Source: Serratia plymuthica
GTDB lineage: Bacteria; Pseudomonadota; Gammaproteobacteria; Enterobacterales; Enterobacteriaceae
Reading direction: 5' to 3'
Assembly: GCF_018336935.1 (NCBI RefSeq)
Contig: NZ_CP068771.1
Span: 4,836,001 to 4,900,000 of the forward strand
DNA length: 64,000 nt
A model generated the notes under the pieces. That model was not told the origin of the DNA and ran no database searches. It saw only the letters and a list, made by a program, of their open reading frames with translations. The translations under genes were made by a program, and so were the position numbers. Every line of letters starts with the position of its first letter. The first letter of the stretch is position 1. Shown piece by piece: positions 30,288 to 38,492 of this stretch.

Positions 30288-30793
30288 CGCGGCGCGGCGT
30301 TTAACAACGCCAGTAGCCGGGCGAGGGCGTTTTCCATCGGTTGGCCGGCGGTATCGATGCGGGCCACAGGCGTGGCCCAGGGCCTATAGTCATGGTCGAT
30401 AACGCTCTGCCAATCGGGGAGTTTCAGCCCGGCGATATCCCCGTTGCGGGTTTCCACCCGGCGGCGGTGTTCGGCGCTGTCGGAACAGCAGACTTCAATA
30501 TCAAAGCAAGCGGTGCCGGCCCGTTGCGCGACGCTGTGCCAGGCGGCTCGCGTCACCGGCAACGGGTTGACCGAGTCGGCAATCACCCGATGGCCCAAAC
30601 GCAGGTTATCCTCCGCCACGCCATAAGCGGCAAAGTAACCGGCCGGCCCAATGTCGCTCGCCAGCATGCCGCTGTTGCGGATCGCCTGTTCAAGAGTGTC
30701 TATGCGCAGATGGATGGCCGGCAGCGTGGCTGCCAGCGCCCGCGCCAGTGTGGTTTTACCGCTGCCCGGCAGCCCGGAAAAAACGATCAGCAT
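30284..30793 (-). CDS. P-loop NTPase, small-molecule kinase-like
   Basis: A 169-residue AAA/kinase-fold protein starts directly with a Walker A motif G-L-P-G-S-G-K-T-T (residues 7-15). It has an I-D-T-L-E-Q-A-I-R segment, a Walker B-like R-V-I-A-D-S-V-N-P and a C-terminal helical lid with R-R-R-V-E-T-R. The size and layout are those of small-molecule kinases of the gluconate/APS/chloramphenicol-kinase type; the substrate is unknown. The start at 30793 overlaps the upstream acetyltransferase stop by 7 bp, suggesting translational coupling. An ATG at 30808 is an alternative. Confidence 0.75.
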   Translation of the reverse strand: MLIVFSGLPGSGKTTLARALAATLPAIHLRIDTLEQAIRNSGMLASDIGPAGYFAAYGVAEDNLRLGHRVIADSVNPLPVTRAAWHSVAQRAGTACFDIEVCCSDSAEHRRRVETRNGDIAGLKLPDWQSVIDHDYRPWATPVARIDTAGQPMENALARLLALLNAAPR

Positions 30794-31350
30794 TGCTGTG
30801 CCCGCCATTGTTGCCGTCCCAGCCGATACACTACATGATTTTGCAGCGGATGGCCCTGCGGTAAGCGCGGGTGCAGGAAGCTTTCGCCGTCGAACGCCAT
30901 GCCAATACGCGCCATAACCCGACGCGAAGGTTGGTTGACGGCAGCGGTAAAAGACACCACTTCATCCAGTTGCAGCGCGTTGAAGGCGGTAGCCAGCACC
31001 GCCCTGGCCGCTTCGCTGGCGTAGCCGTTGCCCCAGTGGGGGGCCGCCAGCCGCCAGCCGATTTCCACGCAGGGGGAGCAGGGCAGATCGTCCGCCCGCA
31101 TCGCCAGCCCGACAAAGCCGATAAAAGGCGCGCTGCCTTTCACTTCCAGCGCCCAAAAGCCCCAGCCGTGCAGGCGCATGAACCGGCGGATGTCGTCGGC
31201 CTGGGCGTGGCTTTGCTCGGCCGTCATCACTGAGGGGAAATAACGCATGACTTGCGGATCGGCGTTGAGGGCGGCAAAGGCCGGCAGATCCTCGTCGCGC
31301 CAGGCACGCAACCGCAGCCGAGCGCTGTCAGGTGGGAGGATTTCAGGCAT
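30787..31350 (-). CDS. GNAT-family N-acetyltransferase (RimJ/RimL-like)
   Basis: The 187-residue acetyltransferase has the GNAT fold. R-L-R-L-R-A-W-R-D-E-D-L is at the N-terminus and an E-I-G-W-R-L-A-A-P-H-W-G-N-G-Y-A-S-E-A-A-R core gives the acetyl-CoA pyrophosphate loop. The C-terminal N-Q-P-S-R-R-V-M-A-R-I-G-M matches the RimJ/RimL-type group that often modifies proteins or small amines. I chose ATG 31350 with GGAGG at 6 bp; the longer frame to 31422 reads into the yegD side. It is co-translated with the downstream kinase-like gene, forming a two-gene unit that looks like an accessory modification pair. Substrate unknown. Confidence 0.82.
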   Translation of the reverse strand: MPEILPPDSARLRLRAWRDEDLPAFAALNADPQVMRYFPSVMTAEQSHAQADDIRRFMRLHGWGFWALEVKGSAPFIGFVGLAMRADDLPCSPCVEIGWRLAAPHWGNGYASEAARAVLATAFNALQLDEVVSFTAAVNQPSRRVMARIGMAFDGESFLHPRLPQGHPLQNHVVYRLGRQQWRAQQC

Positions 31351-31397
31351 CACTGGCCTCCAATGACCGGGGCGCGGCAGGCCGCGCCCACGGGCAA

Positions 31398-32750
31398 TTA
31401 ACGGAACAGCGTTTGCGCCCAACGCGCCAGCCCGGCGGTAACCGAGCCGAAGTCGTTGCCGCCGACGATAGGAATGCCAGGCAACTGCTGTTGCAGCGCG
31501 GCGCGCAGCAGCGGCGAGCGTGCGCTGCCGCCGGTGAGATAAATCACTTCCGGCGCGGTCTGGCTGCTGGCCAGCGCGGCGCTGACCTGCTCCTGAATGC
31601 GCAACAGCGGCTGAGAGATAGCGTCGGCCAACTGATCCTGGCTGATGATTTCCGCCAGTTCCGGCTGAACGAACGCCAGCGGCGCCTGGGTGGTTTGCTG
31701 TGCGGACAGGGCGATTTTACTCTCCTCCGCCGCGCGTACCAAACGGTAGCTCAGCCGCTGCTGATGTACTTTCAACAGGCGCTTGACCTTTTCCGGCTCG
31801 GCGGCGTCGCGGATCAGATCCCGCAGCATACGGCCGTTGGCGGCGCTGTAGAAATCGATTTGCGCCGGCACGTCGTTGGTCGCCACCGCGTTCCAGTAAG
31901 GCAGCGCAGGCAGAGCGATGCCCTTTTCGGTTTCGCCGCCCATGCCGAACAGCGGCATCAGCTGTTTGAACGCCAGCATGATGTCCAGATCGTTACCGCC
32001 GACGCGGCAACCGCTGTGCCCCAACAGGCTCTGCTGGCGATCGGCGCGATCGCGCCATTGCGGCCCCATCAACAGCACCGAACAGTCCGTGGTGCCGCCG
32101 CCGATATCCACCACCAGCACGGTTTTCTCTTCGCCCAGCGTGGCTTCGAAGTCCAGACCCGCCGCTACCGGCTCGAACTGGAATTCAATATCCTTAAACC
32201 CGGCGCGTTCGGCGGCGCGCTGCAAAATGCCCTGCGCCTGTCGGTTGGCGTCTTCACCGCCGATGCCCTGGAAGTTGATCGGGCGGCCGATGACCGCCTG
32301 GCTGATGCTGCTCTGCAGCACGTTTTCCGCCTGGCGTTTGATGTGGAACATCATGGCGCACACCAGATCTTCGAACAGCGCGATCTGCTGCGGCTTCAGG
32401 CCGTTGGCGCCGAGGAAGGATTTCGGCGAGCGGACAAAATAGACTTCTTCCGGATCTTCAACGTAGTGCGCCAGTGCCTGCAGGCCAAACTGCACGCTGT
32501 CGTTGCCGACCGGAATGTCTTCTTCGCGGTTGTAGTTGATCGCCCGGCGCAGCAACTGCTGGTTCTCTTCGCTGCCGGTCGGCACCTGCCAGTGGCGGTG
32601 CAGGCATTCGCTCACCGCTTCGCGCGTCGGTGCGCACAGCATCGACGGCAGGTAAGGTTCGTTGTTTTCCAGCGTCAGCAGCTCGGGGCCGTTATCTCGC
32701 ATCACTGCGACGGAACAGTTGGCCGTTCCGTAGTCAAATCCAATAAACAT
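31398..32750 (-). CDS. yegD: Hsp70-family protein YegD
   Basis: This 450-residue actin/Hsp70-like ATPase, the same length as E. coli YegD, has phosphate-1 G-F-D-Y-G-T-A-N-C-S and phosphate-2 V-V-D-I-G-G-G-T-T-D-C-S. An adenosine motif T-G-G-S-A-R-S-P lies towards the C-terminus. It lacks the canonical Hsp70 substrate-binding domain, so it is a truncated chaperone-like ATPase of unclear function. The start at 32750 (M-F-I-G-F-D-Y) has a GGGAGAGAGA site. It is divergent from the alkA-type gene as in E. coli, where yegD and alkA are neighbours. Confidence 0.93.
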   Translation of the reverse strand: MFIGFDYGTANCSVAVMRDNGPELLTLENNEPYLPSMLCAPTREAVSECLHRHWQVPTGSEENQQLLRRAINYNREEDIPVGNDSVQFGLQALAHYVEDPEEVYFVRSPKSFLGANGLKPQQIALFEDLVCAMMFHIKRQAENVLQSSISQAVIGRPINFQGIGGEDANRQAQGILQRAAERAGFKDIEFQFEPVAAGLDFEATLGEEKTVLVVDIGGGTTDCSVLLMGPQWRDRADRQQSLLGHSGCRVGGNDLDIMLAFKQLMPLFGMGGETEKGIALPALPYWNAVATNDVPAQIDFYSAANGRMLRDLIRDAAEPEKVKRLLKVHQQRLSYRLVRAAEESKIALSAQQTTQAPLAFVQPELAEIISQDQLADAISQPLLRIQEQVSAALASSQTAPEVIYLTGGSARSPLLRAALQQQLPGIPIVGGNDFGSVTAGLARWAQTLFR

Positions 32751-32960
32751 GTCTTCTCTCTCTCCCCATGCCAATGAAGGGGGGCGACTTTACCCGAGTC
32801 CCGGCCCCTGGGCAACGTATGCGCGCTTAACTGACGAAAAATTTAGCGCGGCGGGCGGCGCTATGCTTAACTTAGGCTTCCTGTCTTAATGTCCGAATCC
32901 CGCACGTCAGCGCGCCAGCCGAGTCGCATAATGAACAAAAAACTGACCCCGAGCGTTGCC

Positions 32961-34427
32961 ATGAAAAACCAGCAACAGGCCCTGTATGACGCACTGAGTG
33001 CGCGCGATCGCAAATTTGACGGCCGCTTTTTCGTCGGCGTGTCCTCGACCGGCATCTATTGCCGGCCGGTGTGCAGCGCCCGTACGCCGAAAATCGAAAA
33101 CTGCACTTTTTATCCCAGCGCGGCGGCGGCGGAACTGGCGGGGTTTCGCCCCTGCCTGAAGTGCCGGCCGGAACTGGCGCCGGGACTGGCGCTGATCGAC
33201 CTCGGCAACCGCTATGCACAGGTGGCGGTGCAACTGATTGAGCAGGGCTATTTGTCCGAACACAGCTGTGAGCAACTGGCTACGCGGCTGGGGATTTCCG
33301 ATCGCCACCTGCGCCGTATCTTTGCCGATCAGTTTGGCGCATCCCCGATTGATTACGCTCAGTCGCACCGGTTGTTGCAGGCCAAGCGGCTGCTGGCGGA
33401 TACCGACCTGCCGTTGAGCGAGGTGGCGTTTACCGCCGGTTTCGGCAGCCTGCGGCGGTTTAACGAGTTGTTCAAGGCGCGCTATCGGCTGATCCCCTCA
33501 GCGCTGCGCAGCAACAGTGGCCGCAATGAGCGCACCGTCGCCAGCGGGCTGGTGTTTCATCTGGCTTATCGTCCGCCGTATGACTGGCCGCGCATGCTGG
33601 GTTTTTTACAGATGCGCGCGGTGAGCGGCGTGGAAAAAGTGCAGGATCAACAGTATTTGCGGTCGATCGCCGTCACTCTGGGCGGGGTGGAGTATCGCGG
33701 CTGGGTCAGCGTGCAGCCGGAGGAGGCGCATAACCGGGTGCGGGTGGAAATTGCGCCGACGCTGAGCCGGGCGGCCACCGAGGTGCTGCGGCGCATTCGC
33801 CAGCTGTTTGATTTGGACGCGGCGCCGGATCTTATCGCCAATGCGTTAGGGACATTAGCCGCCGATGCGCCGGGCCTGCGGCTGCCTGGCTGCGTCAACA
33901 GTTTCGAACAGGCGACCCGCGCGGTGCTGGGGCAATTGGTCAGCGTGAAGATGGCGGCCACCTTTGCCGGGCGCATGGCCGAACGTTGGGGAACCCCGCT
34001 GGAACAGCCCTACGGCGGCATTACCCATGTGTTTCCCGCAGCCGAACGGGTGGCGCAATTGCGGCCCGAAGATTTGCGCCCGCTGGGGGTGCAGCTCAAA
34101 CGCGCGGCGGCGCTGATCGCCATTGCGCAGGCGGTCACCGAAGGGCGATTGCAGCTAGATAACGTGCTGGATATTGAGCAGGGGATCAAGGCGCTGACCG
34201 CGCTGCCGGGTATCGGCAACTGGACGGCAAGCTACATCGCCATGCGCGCCTGGTCATGGCCGGACGTATTTTTGGCGGGGGATTATCTGATCAAACAGCG
34301 TTTCCCCGGCATGACGCCGCGCCAGATTGAACGCTATGCCGAACGCTGGCGGCCATGGCGTTCCTACGCCACGTTGCATCTGTGGCATAACGGCGTCTGG
34401 GCACCCTCAGAGAATGCCGCCGGGTAG
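32961..34427 (+). CDS. Ada-type zinc domain / AraC HTH / AlkA 3-methyladenine glycosylase fusion
   Basis: About 488 residues in three parts. First is an Ada-like N-terminal zinc domain with the four cysteines in Y-C-R-P-V-C and R-P-C-L-K-C (about residues 33-77), where Ada accepts methyl groups from phosphotriesters. Second is an AraC-type HTH (about 90-180, ending L-P-L-S-E-V-A-F-T-A-G-F). Third is an AlkA glycosylase (about 200-488) with the helix-hairpin-helix L-P-G-I-G-N-W-T-A-S-Y and the catalytic aspartate in L-A-G-D-Y-L-I-K-Q. The O6-methyltransferase domain of Ada is absent. It should sense alkylation, regulate, and excise alkylated bases. The start is uncertain: ATG 32961 fits the domain edge, but 32931 and 32889 are in frame and no strong ribosome binding site is seen. 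Confidence 0.88.
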   Translation: MKNQQQALYDALSARDRKFDGRFFVGVSSTGIYCRPVCSARTPKIENCTFYPSAAAAELAGFRPCLKCRPELAPGLALIDLGNRYAQVAVQLIEQGYLSEHSCEQLATRLGISDRHLRRIFADQFGASPIDYAQSHRLLQAKRLLADTDLPLSEVAFTAGFGSLRRFNELFKARYRLIPSALRSNSGRNERTVASGLVFHLAYRPPYDWPRMLGFLQMRAVSGVEKVQDQQYLRSIAVTLGGVEYRGWVSVQPEEAHNRVRVEIAPTLSRAATEVLRRIRQLFDLDAAPDLIANALGTLAADAPGLRLPGCVNSFEQATRAVLGQLVSVKMAATFAGRMAERWGTPLEQPYGGITHVFPAAERVAQLRPEDLRPLGVQLKRAAALIAIAQAVTEGRLQLDNVLDIEQGIKALTALPGIGNWTASYIAMRAWSWPDVFLAGDYLIKQRFPGMTPRQIERYAERWRPWRSYATLHLWHNGVWAPSENAAG

Positions 34428-34432
34428 AGGGG

Positions 34433-34789
34433 TTATTCTTCAGAGGGGAGCCGCGCCAGCAGGCTGCTGATGCCTTCGCGCATCAGAAAGCTCAGCAGCT
34501 TTTCGCGTTCGCTTTCCGTCAGGTGGTAGTAATACTCAATCCACAAGGTCAGCGGCGGCTGGCGTTCCAGTTGGTAAAATGCCGGCTCCTCTTGCAGCGT
34601 CAGCAGGCTGCGCGCCCCGATGGGCAGGCTGTCGATATGGTATTCCACGGCCCTGCCTTGTACGCCTTCCCGGCGGCGGCTGATCCAGCCTTCGCGCCGG
34701 GCCTTCAAATTTATTCCCTGTGGCGAGGTAGGTAATCCTGCAATGCCTGTAAGCTCCCTGGCGGCGAACCACTCATTTTTCATAGCCAT
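34433..34789 (-). CDS. Mu-type HTH DNA-binding protein (YfeC-like)
   Basis: This 118-residue protein starts M-A-M-K-N-E-W-F-A-A-R-E-L-T-G and has a Mu-transposase/repressor-type winged HTH (A-R-R-E-G-W-I-S-R-R-R, about residues 25-45). A C-terminal helix E-R-E-K-L-L-S-F-L-M-R-E-G-I-S-S-L-L-A-R-L resembles the tail of E. coli YfeC. It is probably a small transcription factor with unknown targets. The ATG at 34789 is preceded by AGGGAT; frames up to 34867 lack support. It is convergent with the alkA-type fusion (5 bp between stops), so it is probably not part of a prophage. No other phage-like gene is near. Confidence 0.75.
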   Translation of the reverse strand: MAMKNEWFAARELTGIAGLPTSPQGINLKARREGWISRRREGVQGRAVEYHIDSLPIGARSLLTLQEEPAFYQLERQPPLTLWIEYYYHLTESEREKLLSFLMREGISSLLARLPSEE

Positions 34790-34989
34790 TATCCCTGGGC
34801 AATCGCGTACAAAGACGGTTTGTAAAACAGCCTGACTGGCGCCGTCCGGCGATATCATGTTATTCAAACGATTAATCTTTACTCGTTAGTTATACCATTA
34901 ACTCAAGATTGGCTAAGCAAAAAAGATCGGCAGGGGGCGTGCGGCCGCTGATAAGGCCGCAGTCTGAAAGGCAGGGGGAAAGGCTGGGG

Positions 34990-37900
34990 TTAGCGGACGC
35001 CGAAGTAACCGCCGCTGAGCAGCTCCGACAGCGGCTGTTCCAGCGCCACGGTGTCGCCGTCGGCCAGAGCGACGCCGATGGTCTGCAGCGTAGTGAGCGT
35101 GATCTGCTGGTGCGCCGGGCCGGCCAGCGTCTGGGCATGTACCCGGTGAGCCGCACTGTTGAGCATAGACACCATCAGTTCATCCATCTGATTGCAATGC
35201 ACGTTGGTGATAAAGCGTTCGTCGATGCGAATATAGTCAATCATCTGGCCTTGCAACTCGTCGAAGGCATTGAGGTTGTGGCCAAAACCGTTGACGATCA
35301 GCTTGCAACCCCGTTGTTGCAGCTGATGGATAAATGGCCTGCAGATGGCCGCGTGCTCGAGTAGCGCCGTGTCATCGACCATCCACAACAGGGCTTCGGG
35401 CTGCAATGGGGAAGCGTCGAGAGTTGTCAGCAGGTCGCGCTGGAATTGCGCATCGAGCAGGCTGTCGGTCGCCAGCGGCAGCGCCACGGATATCCCCTTG
35501 CGGCTAATGTCTCCGGCGCTCTGCGTCAAAACCTGCCCGACGATCCAACGATCCAGATCAGGCTGCAGGCTATACATTTGCGCGGCGGCGATAAACTCGT
35601 CGCGGGTAAACGACCGGTCGTCCAGCGCCATAACCTGTAGTTTCAATTGATAAAAACAGACCGCCTGCGGCGTTTTGGGCGGTGCCGCCGCTTTGACGTG
35701 CAACGCCAACTGCCCGTCGGCGATGATGTCTGCCACTTCCTGCCTCGTCAACCGTTGATGCTGGCGTTCCAGCATCATTTTCTGGCGCGTTTCGTAGAGA
35801 TAAACCTGGCCGCGGCCGCGATGTTTGGCGGTATAACAGGCGATATCCGCCTGCGCCAGCAGTTCGCCGCTTTTGCCGCCGGCGGCATCGATGCGGGTGA
35901 TGCCCGCACTGGCGCCGACGTGATAAATCTTCCCTTCCCAAAAAAACGGGTATTGGCTGATGTGGTTAATCAGTTGCTGCGTCAGTGATTTGGCCTGTTC
36001 CCGCGCGCAGTCAAACAGGATCAATCCGAACTCGTCGCCGCCGAGCCGAGCCAGGCAGTCGCTGTTGCGCAGATGGTGCAGCATCAACTGAGCGATCTCT
36101 CTTAACAGCTCGTCGCCTGCGGCATGGCCGGCACTGTCATTGACCGCCTTGAAGCGGTCGAGATCGAGAAATACCAGCGCATGCTGCTGTTTTTCACCGG
36201 TTCCGGCGAGGGTGGCTTTCAGGCGTTTCTCGAAGTTGGCGCGGTTTGGCAAGCCGGTCAGCGCATCGTGCGATGCGCTGTAACTCAGTTTTTTCATCAG
36301 TTCGCGGGAGGCGGTGACGTCTTGCAAGACAATCACTGCGCCCATTACTTCGCCGTCCACCGTTTTCAGCGGCGATACCGACTGCTGAATGTCGAAATGG
36401 CGCCCGTCACGGCTGTGCAGCACCAGGGCATAATCCGCCGAAAGCGGCCGGTTTTCCTGCAGGCAGCACTGGATCGGGTTTTCCACTTCTTCGCCGTCTT
36501 TGCCGTTGGTCAGGCGCACCACGCCGGCGATAGGCATGCCGATCGCCAGGCTCAGCGACCAGCCGCACATTTGTTCGGCCACCGGGTTCATAAAGGTGAT
36601 ACGCATTTCGTCGTCGGTGGAGATCACGCCTTCGCCAATGGCGTCGAGCGTAATGTGCAGGCGCTCTTTCTCTTCGTGCAGCGCTCCTGTGAGGTTTCTG
36701 ACTTCCGTCATGTCGATGTTGGTGCCGATCATGCGCAAGGGGCGGCCTTGTTCGTCCAGAATGACGTTGCCCTGGCCACGAATGTGGCGCACTTTCCCCT
36801 GGCGAGTGAGCAGCCGGAATTCCAGAATGAACGGCCGCGGGTGTTCCAGCAAGGAGGCCATCTCAAGGTCGGTGCGTTCGCGGTCCTCCGGCAGCAGCAG
36901 CGTGCGCCACAGCGACAGCGTCGGCGTCTGGTCCGGGCTGAGGTCATACAGCTCGTACATCCGCTTATCCCAGGTAAGGACGTCGTCGTTCATCATCCAT
37001 TCCCAAACGCCGACGCCACCCACCTGATTGGCCAGCGTGATGCGTTCCACCAACCGGTGGTTTTCCGCTGCGGTGTGCTTCAGTTCGCTGATGTCTTCCA
37101 CCTGAGAAATAAAATACAGCGGCAGACCTTCGGGATCGCGTACCAGCGATACGGCCAGCAGCGCCCAGACGAGTTCGCCGTCGCTGCGAATATAGCGTTT
37201 CTCCAGGGTATAGCTGCTGATATGGCCGTCGAGCAGATCGCGCACCTGGGACAGATCGGCGTCCAGATCGTCCGGGTGGGTGATTTCCTGGAACGTCAGC
37301 CGTTGCAGCGCCTCTGGCGTGTAACCCAGCAGTTTGCACAGCGCCTGGTTGACCTGCAACCAGTTCCCCTGCGGGGAAACCAACGCCATGCCGATGGCGG
37401 AATACTCCAGCGCATTGCGAAAACGGGTTTCGCTTTCGACGATATGCCGTTTTTCCTCGCGGAAGGCGTGCATCACCATCGCCATCGAATGCGCCGGGAT
37501 CAAGATCAGCAAAATCGGCAGGTAAATATCTATGTTGCTGAGGGGGATTACGGACGTATGGGCTTGCAGCAACCCGAACGTAATCATCACTGTGACCAGC
37601 AGCGTGGTGCAAAAACAGATGATGAAGGTTTCCAGCCGCAGCAGCGCGATTGCCGCCCACAACAGCGGCAGAATAACGAAGGTGAAGGGAAAGGGCAGAT
37701 AGCTCAGCGCCAGATAGTTGAAGGCCAGCGTCATCATCAGCGCCAGCAACAGCGAGAACAGGTTAAGCGTTTCCAGCATGCGGCGGCGATACACCAGCCC
37801 AATCGGCGTCAGCGACAGCACGCCAACCGCTTCCGAAATAAACCAGGTACTGAATGGGTACCAGAACGGTTGTCCGGGTTCAGGTGCCCACCAGGCTGCC

Positions 37901-38328
37901 AGCAGGGCACTGAACAAGGGGGTGAAAATCACCGCGCAGACCACGAATTTAAGCCAACTGACCAGGCCGTTCAGCGGGTCGTCCGCCAGCAGCAGGCGGC
38001 GCAGCAGCAATGTGCTGACCACGGCTTCCAGCAGGTTGAGCAGCGCCAGTTTGACCGGCAGCCAACTGTAGCCGAACAAAATAATGCTGGCGGCGACGAT
38101 GGCCACCCAAAATGCCAACAGCGACAATCCCCACTGCGCCGTCGGTTGCCGGTAGAGTGCAACGATAATGGCGGCGGTCGGGAACCACAGCGGGGTAAAA
38201 TGGCTGGATTCGCGGGACAGCAACAAGCTCAGCAGCGCCAGGACAAAAACCGCCAGCGTCGCCAGCAGCGTCTGTGTCAGCCAGGTGCCTTTACGCGGGG
38301 TGACGTGATTGGGTGAGCTAATATCCAT
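34990..38328 (-). CDS. dgcE: Diguanylate cyclase DgcE (MASE1-PAS-PAS-PAS-GGDEF-degenerate EAL)
   Basis: This protein of about 1112 residues has an N-terminal MASE1 membrane sensor (about 8 helices, residues 15-290) and two to three PAS/PAC domains (about 300-660). An intact GGDEF domain follows, with R-L-G-G-D-E-F-G-L at its active site, so cyclic-di-GMP synthesis is expected. The C-terminal EAL domain is degenerate: the E-A-L motif is replaced by Q-L-K-L and metal ligands are missing, as in E. coli DgcE (YegE). DgcE starts the hierarchy that promotes curli and biofilm formation. ATG 38328 has AAAAGG upstream; the first ATG at 38370 has none. Position next to the alkA-like gene is syntenic with E. 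coli. Confidence 0.92.
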   Translation of the reverse strand: MDISSPNHVTPRKGTWLTQTLLATLAVFVLALLSLLLSRESSHFTPLWFPTAAIIVALYRQPTAQWGLSLLAFWVAIVAASIILFGYSWLPVKLALLNLLEAVVSTLLLRRLLLADDPLNGLVSWLKFVVCAVIFTPLFSALLAAWWAPEPGQPFWYPFSTWFISEAVGVLSLTPIGLVYRRRMLETLNLFSLLLALMMTLAFNYLALSYLPFPFTFVILPLLWAAIALLRLETFIICFCTTLLVTVMITFGLLQAHTSVIPLSNIDIYLPILLILIPAHSMAMVMHAFREEKRHIVESETRFRNALEYSAIGMALVSPQGNWLQVNQALCKLLGYTPEALQRLTFQEITHPDDLDADLSQVRDLLDGHISSYTLEKRYIRSDGELVWALLAVSLVRDPEGLPLYFISQVEDISELKHTAAENHRLVERITLANQVGGVGVWEWMMNDDVLTWDKRMYELYDLSPDQTPTLSLWRTLLLPEDRERTDLEMASLLEHPRPFILEFRLLTRQGKVRHIRGQGNVILDEQGRPLRMIGTNIDMTEVRNLTGALHEEKERLHITLDAIGEGVISTDDEMRITFMNPVAEQMCGWSLSLAIGMPIAGVVRLTNGKDGEEVENPIQCCLQENRPLSADYALVLHSRDGRHFDIQQSVSPLKTVDGEVMGAVIVLQDVTASRELMKKLSYSASHDALTGLPNRANFEKRLKATLAGTGEKQQHALVFLDLDRFKAVNDSAGHAAGDELLREIAQLMLHHLRNSDCLARLGGDEFGLILFDCAREQAKSLTQQLINHISQYPFFWEGKIYHVGASAGITRIDAAGGKSGELLAQADIACYTAKHRGRGQVYLYETRQKMMLERQHQRLTRQEVADIIADGQLALHVKAAAPPKTPQAVCFYQLKLQVMALDDRSFTRDEFIAAAQMYSLQPDLDRWIVGQVLTQSAGDISRKGISVALPLATDSLLDAQFQRDLLTTLDASPLQPEALLWMVDDTALLEHAAICRPFIHQLQQRGCKLIVNGFGHNLNAFDELQGQMIDYIRIDERFITNVHCNQMDELMVSMLNSAAHRVHAQTLAGPAHQQITLTTLQTIGVALADGDTVALEQPLSELLSGGYFGVR

Positions 38329-38460
38329 AGATAACCTTTTCGCGGCATCTCTGTCACTGAGCGAGGTCATGACGCGGATAGAATGAGACGATTTATTGGC
38401 AAAGGGTAGTACAGCTCGGCAATAAAACCTACCGAATCATACGGCTTTAGTGAGCGAACG

Positions 38461-38484
38461 CAAAAGCCGGCGCAGGCGCCGGCG
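38461..38484 (-). terminator. Rho-independent terminator of mgtE
   Basis: On the minus strand the 8-bp palindromic stem GCCGGCGC / GCGCCGGC with a 2-nt loop is followed by TTTTG, 9 bp after the mgtE stop codon. Confidence 0.8.
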
Positions 38485-38492
38485 ATAAAGGG

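Noticed and set aside
36124..38316. 730-residue plus-strand frame opposite dgcE
   Set aside because: Antisense shadow of the MASE1/PAS region with biased composition and no domain.
38371..38460. Search for a riboswitch or sRNA between dgcE and mgtE
   Set aside because: Short gap with only the mgtE terminator visible; no conserved element recognised.
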